Part shown: positions 1 through 5,385 of the stretch, one piece after another
Position numbering within the stretch: position 1 is the stretch's first letter
Layout of the letters: every line of letters begins with the position of its first letter
Assembly: GCA_019119745.1 (NCBI GenBank)
Contig: DWWI01000169.1
Coordinates: 1-8,056, forward strand
Origin: Candidatus Mediterraneibacter gallistercoris
GTDB lineage: Bacteria; Bacillota_A; Clostridia; Lachnospirales; Lachnospiraceae
Reading direction: 5' to 3'
Length of the DNA: 8,056 bases
Program-made: the position numbers and the translations under genes
Notes under the pieces: generated by a model
Database searches by the model: none
Told to the model about the DNA's origin: nothing
The model's input: only the letters and a program-made list of their open reading frames with translations

Positions 1-17
1 TAGCGCGTACCGACAGG

Positions 18-51
18 CGCGGCGGTGCTGTATTTGGCGCCGCCGCGTTTT
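18..51 (+). terminator. G+C-rich hairpin followed by TTTT, possible terminator
   Basis: An 8-bp perfect stem, CGCGGCGG (18-25) with CCGCCGCG (40-47), encloses a 14-nt loop and is followed on the plus strand by TTTT. That polarity fits an intrinsic terminator for a plus-strand gene lying left of the window. Seen from the minus strand it sits directly behind the stop codon of the ABC remnant but has no U-tract, so it is less convincing in that direction. Confidence 0.4.
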
Positions 52-216
52 ACTTTGCTCCCGCGCCGCTGTACTCGCATTCTTCCAGATGGTCGTCCGG
101 AAGATGGCACAGCCTCCGCTCCTGCTCTACCAGTCTGCCGACAAATTCAGTAGCCGGATGGTGCAGGAGTTCTTTCGGTGATGCCTAAATCTTACGAAGC
201 CCTGTCCCTAAATGTA
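50..216 (-). pseudogene. C-terminal remnant of an ABC importer ATP-binding protein (osmoprotectant/OpuCA-like)
   Basis: Read on the minus strand, 178 to 50 encodes 42 residues starting PKELLHHPATEFVGRLVEQE and ending in TAA (50-52). The pattern 'SPKELLHHPATEFV' is the characteristic segment just after the ATPase core of importer ATP-binding subunits, where the line 'G-x-I-x-Q-x-G-[ST]-P-x-E-[IL]-L..HPA..FV' is common; glycine-betaine/osmoprotectant (OpuC-type) ATPases fit best. Upstream, the same frame reads GLRKI, then a TAG (185-187) exactly where a Gln is usual, then ASP, so a C-to-T change could have made a nonsense codon. All Walker A, signature and Walker B regions are absent: the adjacent 122-aa gene ends at 217. 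I read it as a decayed gene tail left by a deletion or rearrangement. G+C is visibly higher here than in the neighbours. The exact substrate class is inference. Confidence 0.5.
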
Positions 217-585
217 CTATTTCAATCCTTTTGTCAACGGAATCAGGCACAACAGTACGACAATCCCTACGATACCGATCACGATTCCCAAGATCATATT
301 GCTCCATACCATAGTCAGACACATACCAACGCCCAGGAGAAGTGCTCCGATGATCCCAAGAAGTACTGTCCCTATCATCTTTCCTGACGGCCGGATCGGA
401 TTTTTATTTTCCATCTTCCGCCAGACAATTACCATGACCAGAAGCACGAGCGCACCGATCACCCCCATGACAACCCCGGGCCGGAATGCATTCCACTCCG
501 GGATCAGTGCCATGCACATGCCAAGTGCAAATAATATACCACCTATTGTTCCTAAAATCATTGCGACAAATGTACTCTTTTTCAT
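217..585 (-). CDS. Small four-helix membrane protein with internal duplication
   Basis: A 122-aa integral membrane protein whose function I do not recognise. Four hydrophobic segments lie at about residues 7-28, 36-55, 70-91 and 97-116, with a basic linker (WRKMENKNPIRPSGKM) between the two halves. The halves resemble each other: each has a Gly-rich helix ending GMCM or GMCL, a short polar turn containing Trp and Asn, and a second Gly/Val/Leu-rich helix, suggesting an ancient tandem duplication of a two-helix unit. The start is ATG at 585, preceded by an AAGGAG site 8 bases upstream. It lies 136 bp behind the LysR gene on the same strand, so it may be co-transcribed with it or use its own weak promoter near 628-656. 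There is no signal peptide cleavage pattern and there are no catalytic motifs; a structural or transporter-accessory role is only a guess. Confidence 0.8.
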   Translation of the reverse strand: MKKSTFVAMILGTIGGILFALGMCMALIPEWNAFRPGVVMGVIGALVLLVMVIVWRKMENKNPIRPSGKMIGTVLLGIIGALLLGVGMCLTMVWSNMILGIVIGIVGIVVLLCLIPLTKGLK

Positions 586-627
586 TATTTCTGCTCCTTC
601 TTTCTATGATCTTTATTTCCTTTCGAC

Positions 628-656
628 GGTATAAAGGATATCCTCTCAATGTTGAA
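628..656 (-). promoter_or_regulatory. Possible sigma-A promoter for the 122-aa membrane protein
   Basis: On the minus strand TTCAAC (651-656) and TATACC (628-633) are separated by 17 bp, placing a transcript start about 35 nt upstream of the ATG at 585. The matches are only 3/6 and 4/6. A 10-bp palindrome AGGATATCCT (635-644) lies in the spacer and could be an operator or chance. Confidence 0.28.
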
Positions 657-721
657 GAAGCGTTTCTGTTTTGTTTCTGAAAGATTAAAAGACGGCTAAA
701 GGACAAATTGTTCTGCCCCGA

Positions 722-1579
722 TCAGGAATTAAAAAGCTGTGCAAATGTTCCGGCATATTTTTTATCTGCCCCGTTGTATACTATATGAAATGTAACTCTC
801 GCTTCTTGATCTGCTATCGGTATGGTAATCCTGTCTCTGTAAGTTTTTTCATCATATACGGCAACATCCGTCACAAAGCAGAGAAGTGAAGATTCCCGGA
901 CCAGTTCCTGCATCGTATACTGATCCGTCTGTACCAGAAATCTTGAAGCCGGCATTTTCTCCCGACACAGATCATCCCAGAATCCCAGCCTTGTGCCCAG
1001 CAGGAAATTATAGCCGTTGAGCACTTCGAAGGCGAGTTCTTTATACCCGGCAAGCGCATGGGAAGGCGGAACACACACTGCCAGATTTTCTTTCATATAA
1101 GGAAGGCTGCGGTACGTTGCCGGAAGGCTCCCTTCTTCAGGCATATCAGGAAGAACTGCCAGCAGGCAGTGTCCGGATCGCATATCTTCCAGAACCGATT
1201 CAGTATTCTTAATGGAGGATGAGAGCGTCATATCCGGAAATGCATCCGACAGCATGGGGAGCAGACGCCACAGCGGAGCGGGCGCACAGGAACTGACCGT
1301 GATCGTATGCAGGCTCCGGTCAAACGCCCGGACGTCTTCCACTGCTTTCTCTGCGTCTTTTAAAAGTTGTCCGGCATAACCGACAGCCCGTCTTCCTGTT
1401 TCATTCAGCGCAATGTGATTCTTGCTTCGTTCAAACAACGGCACTCCGAATTCATCCTCCAGATGTTGCATTGTCCTTGTGATCGTAGGCTGTGAAATAT
1501 TCAGTTTTTCTGCAGCTTTCGACAATGTCCCGTATTCTGCAAATGCAGCAAGCTGCTCCAGTTCCAGTAAATCCAACAT
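722..1579 (-). CDS. LysR-family transcriptional regulator
   Basis: A 285-aa LysR-type DNA-binding regulator, close to the usual 290-300 aa. The N-terminal winged helix-turn-helix is clear at residues 3-62: LELEQLAAFAEYGTLSKAAE, then LNISQPTITRTMQHLEDEFG, then VPLFERSKNHIALNETG, with the SQPTITR recognition helix. Residues from about 90 on form the periplasmic-binding-like effector domain (ITVSSCAPAPLWRLLP onward). I chose ATG at 1579, preceded by AAAGGG at a 9-nt spacing; an in-frame GTG at 1597 would add six residues but lacks a good ribosome binding site. It is divergent from the aldo/keto reductase gene with about 120 bp between start codons. In this family that arrangement usually means the regulator controls its divergent neighbour and itself. 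The effector cannot be told from the sequence; a reactive carbonyl or a sugar-derived compound would fit the target but is inference. Confidence 0.92.
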   Translation of the reverse strand: MLDLLELEQLAAFAEYGTLSKAAEKLNISQPTITRTMQHLEDEFGVPLFERSKNHIALNETGRRAVGYAGQLLKDAEKAVEDVRAFDRSLHTITVSSCAPAPLWRLLPMLSDAFPDMTLSSSIKNTESVLEDMRSGHCLLAVLPDMPEEGSLPATYRSLPYMKENLAVCVPPSHALAGYKELAFEVLNGYNFLLGTRLGFWDDLCREKMPASRFLVQTDQYTMQELVRESSLLCFVTDVAVYDEKTYRDRITIPIADQEARVTFHIVYNGADKKYAGTFAQLFNS

Positions 1580-1632
1580 ACTCTCTCGCCCTTTCACTAT
1601 TCATTTTCAGGAATCTGGTTTCCTGTATTCTT

Positions 1633-1661
1633 ATTGTACTTTTTTTCACTTCGGCTGTAAA
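1633..1661 (-). promoter_or_regulatory. Sigma-A promoter for the LysR regulator gene
   Basis: On the minus strand TTTACA (1656-1661) and TACAAT (1633-1638), each 5/6 to consensus, are separated by exactly 17 bp. The start point would be near 1626, giving a leader of roughly 47 nt to the ATG at 1579. Confidence 0.6.
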
Positions 1662-1669
1662 CTTATAAA
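1641..1669 (+). promoter_or_regulatory. Possible promoter for the aldo/keto reductase gene, overlapping the LysR promoter
   Basis: TATAAA (1664-1669) is a good -10, but the hexamer 17 bp upstream is only TTTTTT (1641-1646). A poor -35 is what is expected of an activator-dependent promoter. It overlaps the opposite-strand LysR promoter almost completely, so the two would compete for polymerase. Confidence 0.35.
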
Positions 1670-1698
1670 TGAAAAAAGGCAGACAGGAGGTATTTATC

Positions 1699-2538
1699 AT
1701 GGAATATGTTACATTAAACAATGGCGTCAAAATGCCGAAATTAGGATACGGAGTATATCAGACACCGCCGGAGGAGACAGAGCGCTGCGTGCTGGAAGCA
1801 ATCGAGACAGGCTACCGAAGCATTGATACCGCTCAGGCGTACGGCAACGAAGAAGGGGTCGGAAACGCACTGAAAAAATGCGGACTTCCAAGAGAAGAGT
1901 TTTTCATCACGACAAAGGTATGGATTTCAAACGCAGGATATGAGAAAGCGAAAGCTTCTATCGAAGAGTCTCTGAAAAAGCTGCAGACGAATTATATCGA
2001 TCTGCTCCTGATCCATCAGCCTTTCGGTGATTACTACGGAACTTACCGCGCAATGGAAGAAGCTTACGATGAGGGTAAAGTACGCGCTATCGGTGTGTCT
2101 AACTTCTATCCGGACCGTTATCTCGATATCTTCCATTTTTCCCGGATCAAACCGGCTGTAAACCAGGTAGAGACTCATGTGTTCCAGCAGCAGAAGGTTG
2201 CAAAAGAATACATGAAAAAGAACGGAACCCAGATCATGTCATGGGGACCTTTTGCAGAAGGCAAGAACGACTATTTCAACAATCCGGTACTGAAAAAGAT
2301 CGGTGAAAAATACGATAAGTCTGTTGCCCAGACAGCGCTTCGTTTCCTTCTTCAGAGCGATGTAGTGCTGATCCCGAAGTCTACACACAAGAACCGTATG
2401 GAAGAAAACTTTAATATCTTTGACTTCTCCCTGACCGATGAGGAGATGAAAGAGATCGAGGCGCTGGATACAGGAAACAGCCTGTTCTTCTCCCACTACG
2501 ATCCGGCGACTGTTGAGTGGTTTATGACGCTTGTATAA
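1699..2538 (+). CDS. Aldo/keto reductase family oxidoreductase
   Basis: A 279-aa NAD(P)H-dependent reductase of the aldo/keto reductase (TIM-barrel) superfamily, cytosolic, resembling the bacterial 2,5-diketo-gluconate reductase/YvgN-like branch. It has the N-terminal strand LNNGVKMPKLGYGVYQT, and the catalytic tetrad is intact: Asp43 and Tyr48 in SIDTAQAYGNE, Lys73 in TTKVW, and His106 in DLLLIHQP. VRAIGVSNF and the late cofactor-binding segment IPKSTHKNRMEEN follow in the usual order. The length is typical and nothing is missing. The start is ATG 1699 with AGGAGG (1685-1690) 8 nt upstream; an earlier in-frame ATG at 1669 has no ribosome binding site and lies in the promoter -10. Likely role: reduction of aldehydes or ketoses to alcohols, possibly detoxification. 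Regulation by the divergent LysR protein is inferred from position. The true substrate is unknown. Confidence 0.95.
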   Translation: MEYVTLNNGVKMPKLGYGVYQTPPEETERCVLEAIETGYRSIDTAQAYGNEEGVGNALKKCGLPREEFFITTKVWISNAGYEKAKASIEESLKKLQTNYIDLLLIHQPFGDYYGTYRAMEEAYDEGKVRAIGVSNFYPDRYLDIFHFSRIKPAVNQVETHVFQQQKVAKEYMKKNGTQIMSWGPFAEGKNDYFNNPVLKKIGEKYDKSVAQTALRFLLQSDVVLIPKSTHKNRMEENFNIFDFSLTDEEMKEIEALDTGNSLFFSHYDPATVEWFMTLV

Positions 2539-2598
2539 GCATTGTACAGTTGAATTTACGCCAAAAAGTTTCATATGGATTCCCGACCAATCCTGTGC

Positions 2599-2609
2599 TA
2601 TGATATACT
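2599..2609 (+). promoter_or_regulatory. Possible extended -10 element upstream of the Rpn gene
   Basis: TGCTATGAT (TATGAT at 2599-2604, extended by TG) overlaps a second hexamer TATACT (2604-2609). No convincing -35 lies 16-18 bp upstream. It could drive the Rpn-family gene with a long leader, or be the old promoter of the decayed regulator sequence that follows. Confidence 0.3.
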
Positions 2610-2618
2610 CAAAGCATT

Positions 2619-2750
2619 AATACATTCCAGCATGTTTTTATTTCGAAAAGGTATTTCGCCATTTCATCATTTCTAACTACATTCAGGAAAATCTCAATGC
2701 TTTTATTCCCAATTGATATAGCAGAGAGGTTTCCAGAACAGAAGAAAGAG
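2619..2750 (+). pseudogene. Possible frameshifted relic of an AraC-type HTH
   Basis: One frame reads HFIISNYIQENLNAFIP (about 2660-2709) and ends in TGA at 2714-2716. The frame beside it continues PIDIAERFPEQ (from about 2708). Joined, they give 'NYIQENLN..IPIDIAERF', which resembles the first helix-turn-helix of AraC/XylS regulators (pattern Y-I-x-E-N-L..[IP].x-D-[IL]-A-E-x-F). The spacing is one residue short, so a small indel around 2700-2712 would explain both the frame break and the spacing. No start codon or second HTH is present. The match is short and could be chance. Confidence 0.3.
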
Positions 2751-2792
2751 AAAAAGCCTCTTTGCACTACAACAGAAAAAGGAGGCAGCTAT

Positions 2793-3665
2793 ATGGCAAA
2801 TAGAACTACTGTGAACAGGACCTTTAAGTCCACTGTGTTTATTATGGTATTCGAAGACAAGAAAAACCTGCTGGAACTGTACAATGCGATGACAGGAAAG
2901 CACTACACAGATCCGGAACAATTGGAAATTAATACACTTGAGAACGCTGTTTATATGTCAATGAAAAACGATCTGTCATTTTTGATTGACGGGAGACTTT
3001 CCCTGTATGAGCATCAGTCCACGTACAATCCGAACCTTCCGCTGCGTTTCCTTATTTATATTTCCCAGCTTTATGCGGGGATGACAAGGAACGAGAACCT
3101 GTACGGAACTAAAGTTGTGCAGATTCCTCCGTCGGAGTTTGTTATCTTCTACAATGGGGAAAAAGATATGCCGGAGGAAACGCCCCTGAGGCTGTCAGAT
3201 ATGTACAGGTTGAAGGTGGAGAATCCAAAACTGCAGCTGGAAGCAGTGATGCTCAATATTTCCGGATCAAATAACAGCAGGCTCAAGGAGGCGTGCAGGA
3301 CTCTAAAGGACTACGCGGTATATACGGATAAGATCCGCCTGTATTCAAAAGAGCAGACATTGGAGGATGCAGTGGAGAAGGCGATCGATGAGTGTATTGA
3401 AGAAAATGTCCTGAAGGATTTCCTGACGAAGCACAGAGCGGAGGCGAAGGCGATGAGCATTTTTGAATATGATCAGGAGAAACATATCAGACAGGAACGG
3501 GAAGAAGCCTGGGAGGAAGGTCATGCAGAAGGCAGGACTTCCGGATTGAAGCTTGCAGAGACGATTTTCAGACTCTTTCGCGAGGGCAAAACTATAGATG
3601 AGATATCAGCCAGATGCAATTTCCCTGCAGAACAGATAAGGGAGCTGCTCGGACAGGAAAAATAA
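2793..3665 (+). CDS. Rpn-family recombination-promoting nuclease / PD-(D/E)XK putative transposase
   Basis: A 290-aa protein of the Rpn/PDDEXK family (related to 'transposase_31' and E. coli RpnA, which promote RecA-independent DNA exchange). The N-terminal block is characteristic: RTFKSTVFIMVFEDKKNLLE, then NTLENAVYMSMKNDLSFLID (residues 47-66), then the active-site line LSLYEHQSTYNPNLPLRFL (69-87). There Glu73-x-Gln75 sits in the place of the (D/E)XK pair, as is usual for this family. A conserved IPPSEFVIFYNGEKDMPEET (111-130) follows. The C-terminus has a charged helix with EEAWEEGHAEGR and a final HTH-like segment GKTIDEISARCNFPAEQIRE. The start is ATG 2793 with AAGGAGG (2779-2785) 7 nt upstream; an earlier in-frame ATG at 2697 lacks a site. 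No inverted or direct repeats flank it, so it is not a conventional insertion sequence. It stands alone, and its biological role in these bacteria is poorly defined. Confidence 0.88.
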   Translation: MANRTTVNRTFKSTVFIMVFEDKKNLLELYNAMTGKHYTDPEQLEINTLENAVYMSMKNDLSFLIDGRLSLYEHQSTYNPNLPLRFLIYISQLYAGMTRNENLYGTKVVQIPPSEFVIFYNGEKDMPEETPLRLSDMYRLKVENPKLQLEAVMLNISGSNNSRLKEACRTLKDYAVYTDKIRLYSKEQTLEDAVEKAIDECIEENVLKDFLTKHRAEAKAMSIFEYDQEKHIRQEREEAWEEGHAEGRTSGLKLAETIFRLFREGKTIDEISARCNFPAEQIRELLGQEK

Positions 3666-3673
3666 ATTTCTCT

Positions 3674-3702
3674 TTGAAATTTAAAAAAATCAGAATTATA
3701 AT
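3674..3702 (+). promoter_or_regulatory. Strong sigma-A promoter for the 79-aa gene / leader RNA
   Basis: TTGAAA (3674-3679) and a perfect TATAAT (3697-3702) are separated by exactly 17 bp, with an A/T-rich spacer. This is the closest match to a housekeeping promoter in the window. Transcription should begin near 3708-3710, right at the base of the hairpin at 3711-3758. It begins only 9 bp after the Rpn stop codon. An AT-rich dyad, AAATTTC (3664-3670) with GAAATTT (3676-3682), overlaps the -35. Confidence 0.75.
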
Positions 3703-3710
3703 TAATTTAC

Positions 3711-3766
3711 AACGTGTAGCTTTCATGCGTAATTCCGGTTGTGCATGGGCTGCACGTTTTATTTTC
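3711..3766 (+). promoter_or_regulatory. Structured leader hairpin with U-tract (attenuator or small RNA terminator)
   Basis: Immediately after the predicted transcript start, a long hairpin can form. The outer stem pairs 3711-3720 (AACGTGTAGC) with 3749-3758 (GCTGCACGTT), including one G:U. A 3/1-nt internal loop follows. The inner stem pairs 3724-3732 (CATGCGTAA) with 3739-3747 (TTGTGCATG), including two G:U pairs, capped by TTCCGG, which could fold as a UNCG-type UCCG loop. The 3' side runs into TTTTATTTT (3757-3765), as in an intrinsic terminator. The ribosome binding site of the 79-aa gene (3771-3777) lies just downstream. So transcription could end here as a roughly 55-nt RNA, or read through to the gene; no ligand-binding class is recognised. 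Confidence 0.55.
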
Positions 3767-3784
3767 AGAAAGAGAGGTTAAAAA

Positions 3785-4024
3785 ATGAAACGTGTAAAAG
3801 CAGCATGTATCTGCCAGACTCTCCACTTTATGCTGAAGGAGGATATCGGACACGATTACGCCGTATCTTTAGTAAAGCAAGAAGTTGCGCAATACAAAAA
3901 AGGACTGGACAATAAGCATACTCAGTACAAGATCGTAGAGGAAACTGAGCAGCCGGACGGTTCTATCATGATAAAAATAATCAAACAGCACAATTCCACT
4001 CCGGTCGGCAATTATCTCGACTGA
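3785..4024 (+). CDS. Uncharacterised 79-aa protein
   Basis: A small soluble basic protein I do not recognise. It begins MKRVKAACICQTLHFMLKED, with a Cys-x-Cys at residues 8-10. A charged helical middle follows (DYAVSLVKQEVAQYKKGLD), then a beta-like segment typical of a small folded domain (YKIVEETEQPDGSIMIKIIK), then PVGNYLD. There is no membrane segment or signal peptide. ATG 3785 is preceded by AGAGAGG (3771-3777) at 7 nt. Codon use and protein-like composition argue that it is real, and it is bracketed by a near-consensus promoter, a structured leader and a very strong terminator, so it is a monocistronic unit. The two Cys and the conserved-looking core could bind a metal or RNA, but nothing in the sequence proves this. 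Confidence 0.75.
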   Translation: MKRVKAACICQTLHFMLKEDIGHDYAVSLVKQEVAQYKKGLDNKHTQYKIVEETEQPDGSIMIKIIKQHNSTPVGNYLD

Positions 4025-4057
4025 CCATTGCAGTAAAAACAACTGAACCGAGACCGG

Positions 4058-4110
4058 CAAAGATACAGCCCCGCCATTGACCCGGCGGGGCTGTATCTTT
4101 GTTCATATTT
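4058..4110 (+). terminator. Strong intrinsic terminator behind the 79-aa gene
   Basis: A perfect 18-bp stem (4058-4075 with 4084-4101) encloses an 8-nt loop; its loop-proximal part is GCCCCGCC/GGCGGGGC, and its base has AAAGATAC/GTATCTTT. The sequence beyond is T-rich (GTTCATATTTT). It lies 33 bp after the 79-aa stop codon and also just beyond the ferredoxin frame stop (4136) on the minus strand, so it probably ends transcription in both directions between convergent units. Confidence 0.85.
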
Positions 4111-4135
4111 TCAGTATATCGGAGAGGATTCCAGC

Positions 4136-4297
4136 TCAACTCCTAACTACAGCTCCAAACGGGCATACCTCCATACAGTTCCCGCAGTGCAGGCAGTGCT
4201 CCTGTTGAATGACAAATGGTTTTGCGGTCATATCGATACACTTCTGAGGACATTTACTGTAACAGATGCGGCAGCCGCAGCCATCTTTTCCGCAAAG
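4136..4297 (-). CDS. Ferredoxin-type 2[4Fe-4S] domain in the -1 frame at the glycosyltransferase 3' end, no start codon
   Basis: The minus-strand frame one base back from the glycosyltransferase is open from 4297 to a TGA at 4136-4138 and encodes 53 residues. It contains CGCRICYSKCPQKCID, then PFVIQQEH, then CLHCGNCMEVCPFGAV. The second cluster is a perfect C-x2-C-x2-C-x3-C-P. The first has the last three Cys correctly spaced and a fourth one residue too close. Such a pattern does not arise by chance. No ATG, GTG or TTG precedes the first cluster: a TGA at 4298-4300 closes the frame upstream. The glycosyltransferase domain proper ends at ISDFAEKM just where this begins, so the natural reading is a C-terminal ferredoxin domain fused to it, separated by a frameshift. 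A 1-nt or 4-nt change in the run AAAAG or the repeated GGCTGC (4276-4288) would join them; 4 nt could also repair the Cys spacing. Confidence 0.65.
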   Translation of the reverse strand, partial: LCGKDGCGCRICYSKCPQKCIDMTAKPFVIQQEHCLHCGNCMEVCPFGAVVRS

Positions 4298-5385
4298 TCA
4301 CTGATCCTCCCTGCCGAGTCCGGTCGGATTATCTTCCGCTGGTTCCTGACCATTGTGTCACACTCTGTTTTGCTGTCCAGTATTTTTAACGCTTCCGCCA
4401 GTTCACGTTTTGATGTGTGACAAAACCTGCTCATCCCACAGCCGCTGAAAAATCTGGCATTGTATGTTTCACATCCCGGAATGGGCGCGACATGTATCAT
4501 TGGGATCCCGCATACGGCAGCTTCTGTAGACGACAGACCGCCGGGTTTTGTGACAAACAGATCCGCCGCTTTCATATACTCGGCCATATCTGATGTAAAA
4601 CCTATCACCTTAACACCGGGCAGAGCCTTTCGGACCAGTTCATCATACATCCGTTTGTTGGAACCGCATATAACGATCAACTTCGTGTCCTTACGTCCGG
4701 CAATTTCATCGGCAAGAGTCTGAATGATTTTTTTCACTTTCCCGCCGCCCATACTGCCTCCGGCCGCCAGAACATATCTTTTATCCGGGTCAAGTCCCAG
4801 CCTCTTACAGGCAGCCTGTCTGTCCTCTTTTTGAGAAAAGCTTCTGCTTACAGGTATGCCCAGCGGGTAGAGCTTTTCGCCGGGCAGACCGCGGGCTGTG
4901 AACACTGCTTTCAGTTTATCGGACGGGATAATGTAAGCGTCACACTCCGTTTCCTCTGTAAACGGGATGCAGGTATAGTCCGTGGCAATAAAAATAGTCT
5001 TTGGAATATGGATTCCTTTTTTCTTCATACAGGTTAATATTTCCGCCGGAAATAAATGAGTTGTAATTATGATATCAAAATGTTTCCGGGTCAGGTACTC
5101 CTCCATGAGAGGAACCATACTGTAATTGACAAAATATACAGGAGATCGAAAAGGAAGCCTTCTGTATAACTGTCCGGCGCTGTAAACTGCTCCAAATGCA
5201 GTCGGCGCTTTTTGAGCGGCTTTTATATAAAGACTGTCAATCTTTTCAGCCAGACGTCTGCTGTGCAGCATGTAGGGATTGAGCATCACCGCCCGGTGAC
5301 CGCGGCTTGTGAGTTCTTCCACGATTGCAGACGCCGCAGCGTTATGTCCGCCTCCTGTCCCACATGAGAGTATGAGAGCATCCAA
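4228..5385 (-). CDS. MGDG synthase-like/GT28 glycosyltransferase (diacylglycerol glycosyltransferase type)
   Basis: A 385-aa GT-B glycosyltransferase with an MGDG-synthase-type N-terminal domain and a GT28 C-terminal domain, the architecture of processive diacylglycerol glucosyltransferases (UgtP/YpfP) and plant MGDG synthase. It acts at the inner membrane face, adding sugar from a UDP-sugar to diacylglycerol; substrate and sugar are inferred. Visible motifs: CGTGGGHNAAA (8-18), TTHLFPAEI (108-116), IATDY (133-137), the linker YPLGIPVSRSF (173-183), GGSMGGGK (209-216), and the nucleotide-sugar site TKPGGLSSTEA (289-299) with PIPGCETYNARF (311-322). The start is TTG 5385, with GGAGGT 8 nt upstream; the gene overlaps plsY by 44 nt and is probably translationally coupled. 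The domain ends at about residue 368 (SDFAEKM); the last 17 residues look like out-of-frame read of a ferredoxin sequence, so the native C-terminus is doubtful. Confidence 0.88.
   Translation of the reverse strand: MDALILSCGTGGGHNAAASAIVEELTSRGHRAVMLNPYMLHSRRLAEKIDSLYIKAAQKAPTAFGAVYSAGQLYRRLPFRSPVYFVNYSMVPLMEEYLTRKHFDIIITTHLFPAEILTCMKKKGIHIPKTIFIATDYTCIPFTEETECDAYIIPSDKLKAVFTARGLPGEKLYPLGIPVSRSFSQKEDRQAACKRLGLDPDKRYVLAAGGSMGGGKVKKIIQTLADEIAGRKDTKLIVICGSNKRMYDELVRKALPGVKVIGFTSDMAEYMKAADLFVTKPGGLSSTEAAVCGIPMIHVAPIPGCETYNARFFSGCGMSRFCHTSKRELAEALKILDSKTECDTMVRNQRKIIRPDSAGRISDFAEKMAAAAASVTVNVLRSVSI

Noticed and set aside
178..634. Plus-strand open frames opposite the 122-aa membrane protein
   Set aside because: Compositionally odd translations without ribosome binding sites; the minus-strand gene has a good site and clear membrane helices.
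2539..2575. Terminator behind the aldo/keto reductase gene
   Set aside because: Only a 4-bp TGTA/TACA pairing is visible and no T-run follows.
3664..3682. AAATTTC/GAAATTT hairpin as a terminator for the Rpn gene
   Set aside because: The stem is almost all A/T with no G+C core and is followed by A residues, not T; it overlaps the -35 of a strong promoter, so a coincidental dyad is more likely.
4187..5037. Plus-strand open frames opposite the glycosyltransferase gene
   Set aside because: They are antisense shadows: no ribosome binding sites, no recognisable domains, and the minus-strand reading has strong family motifs.
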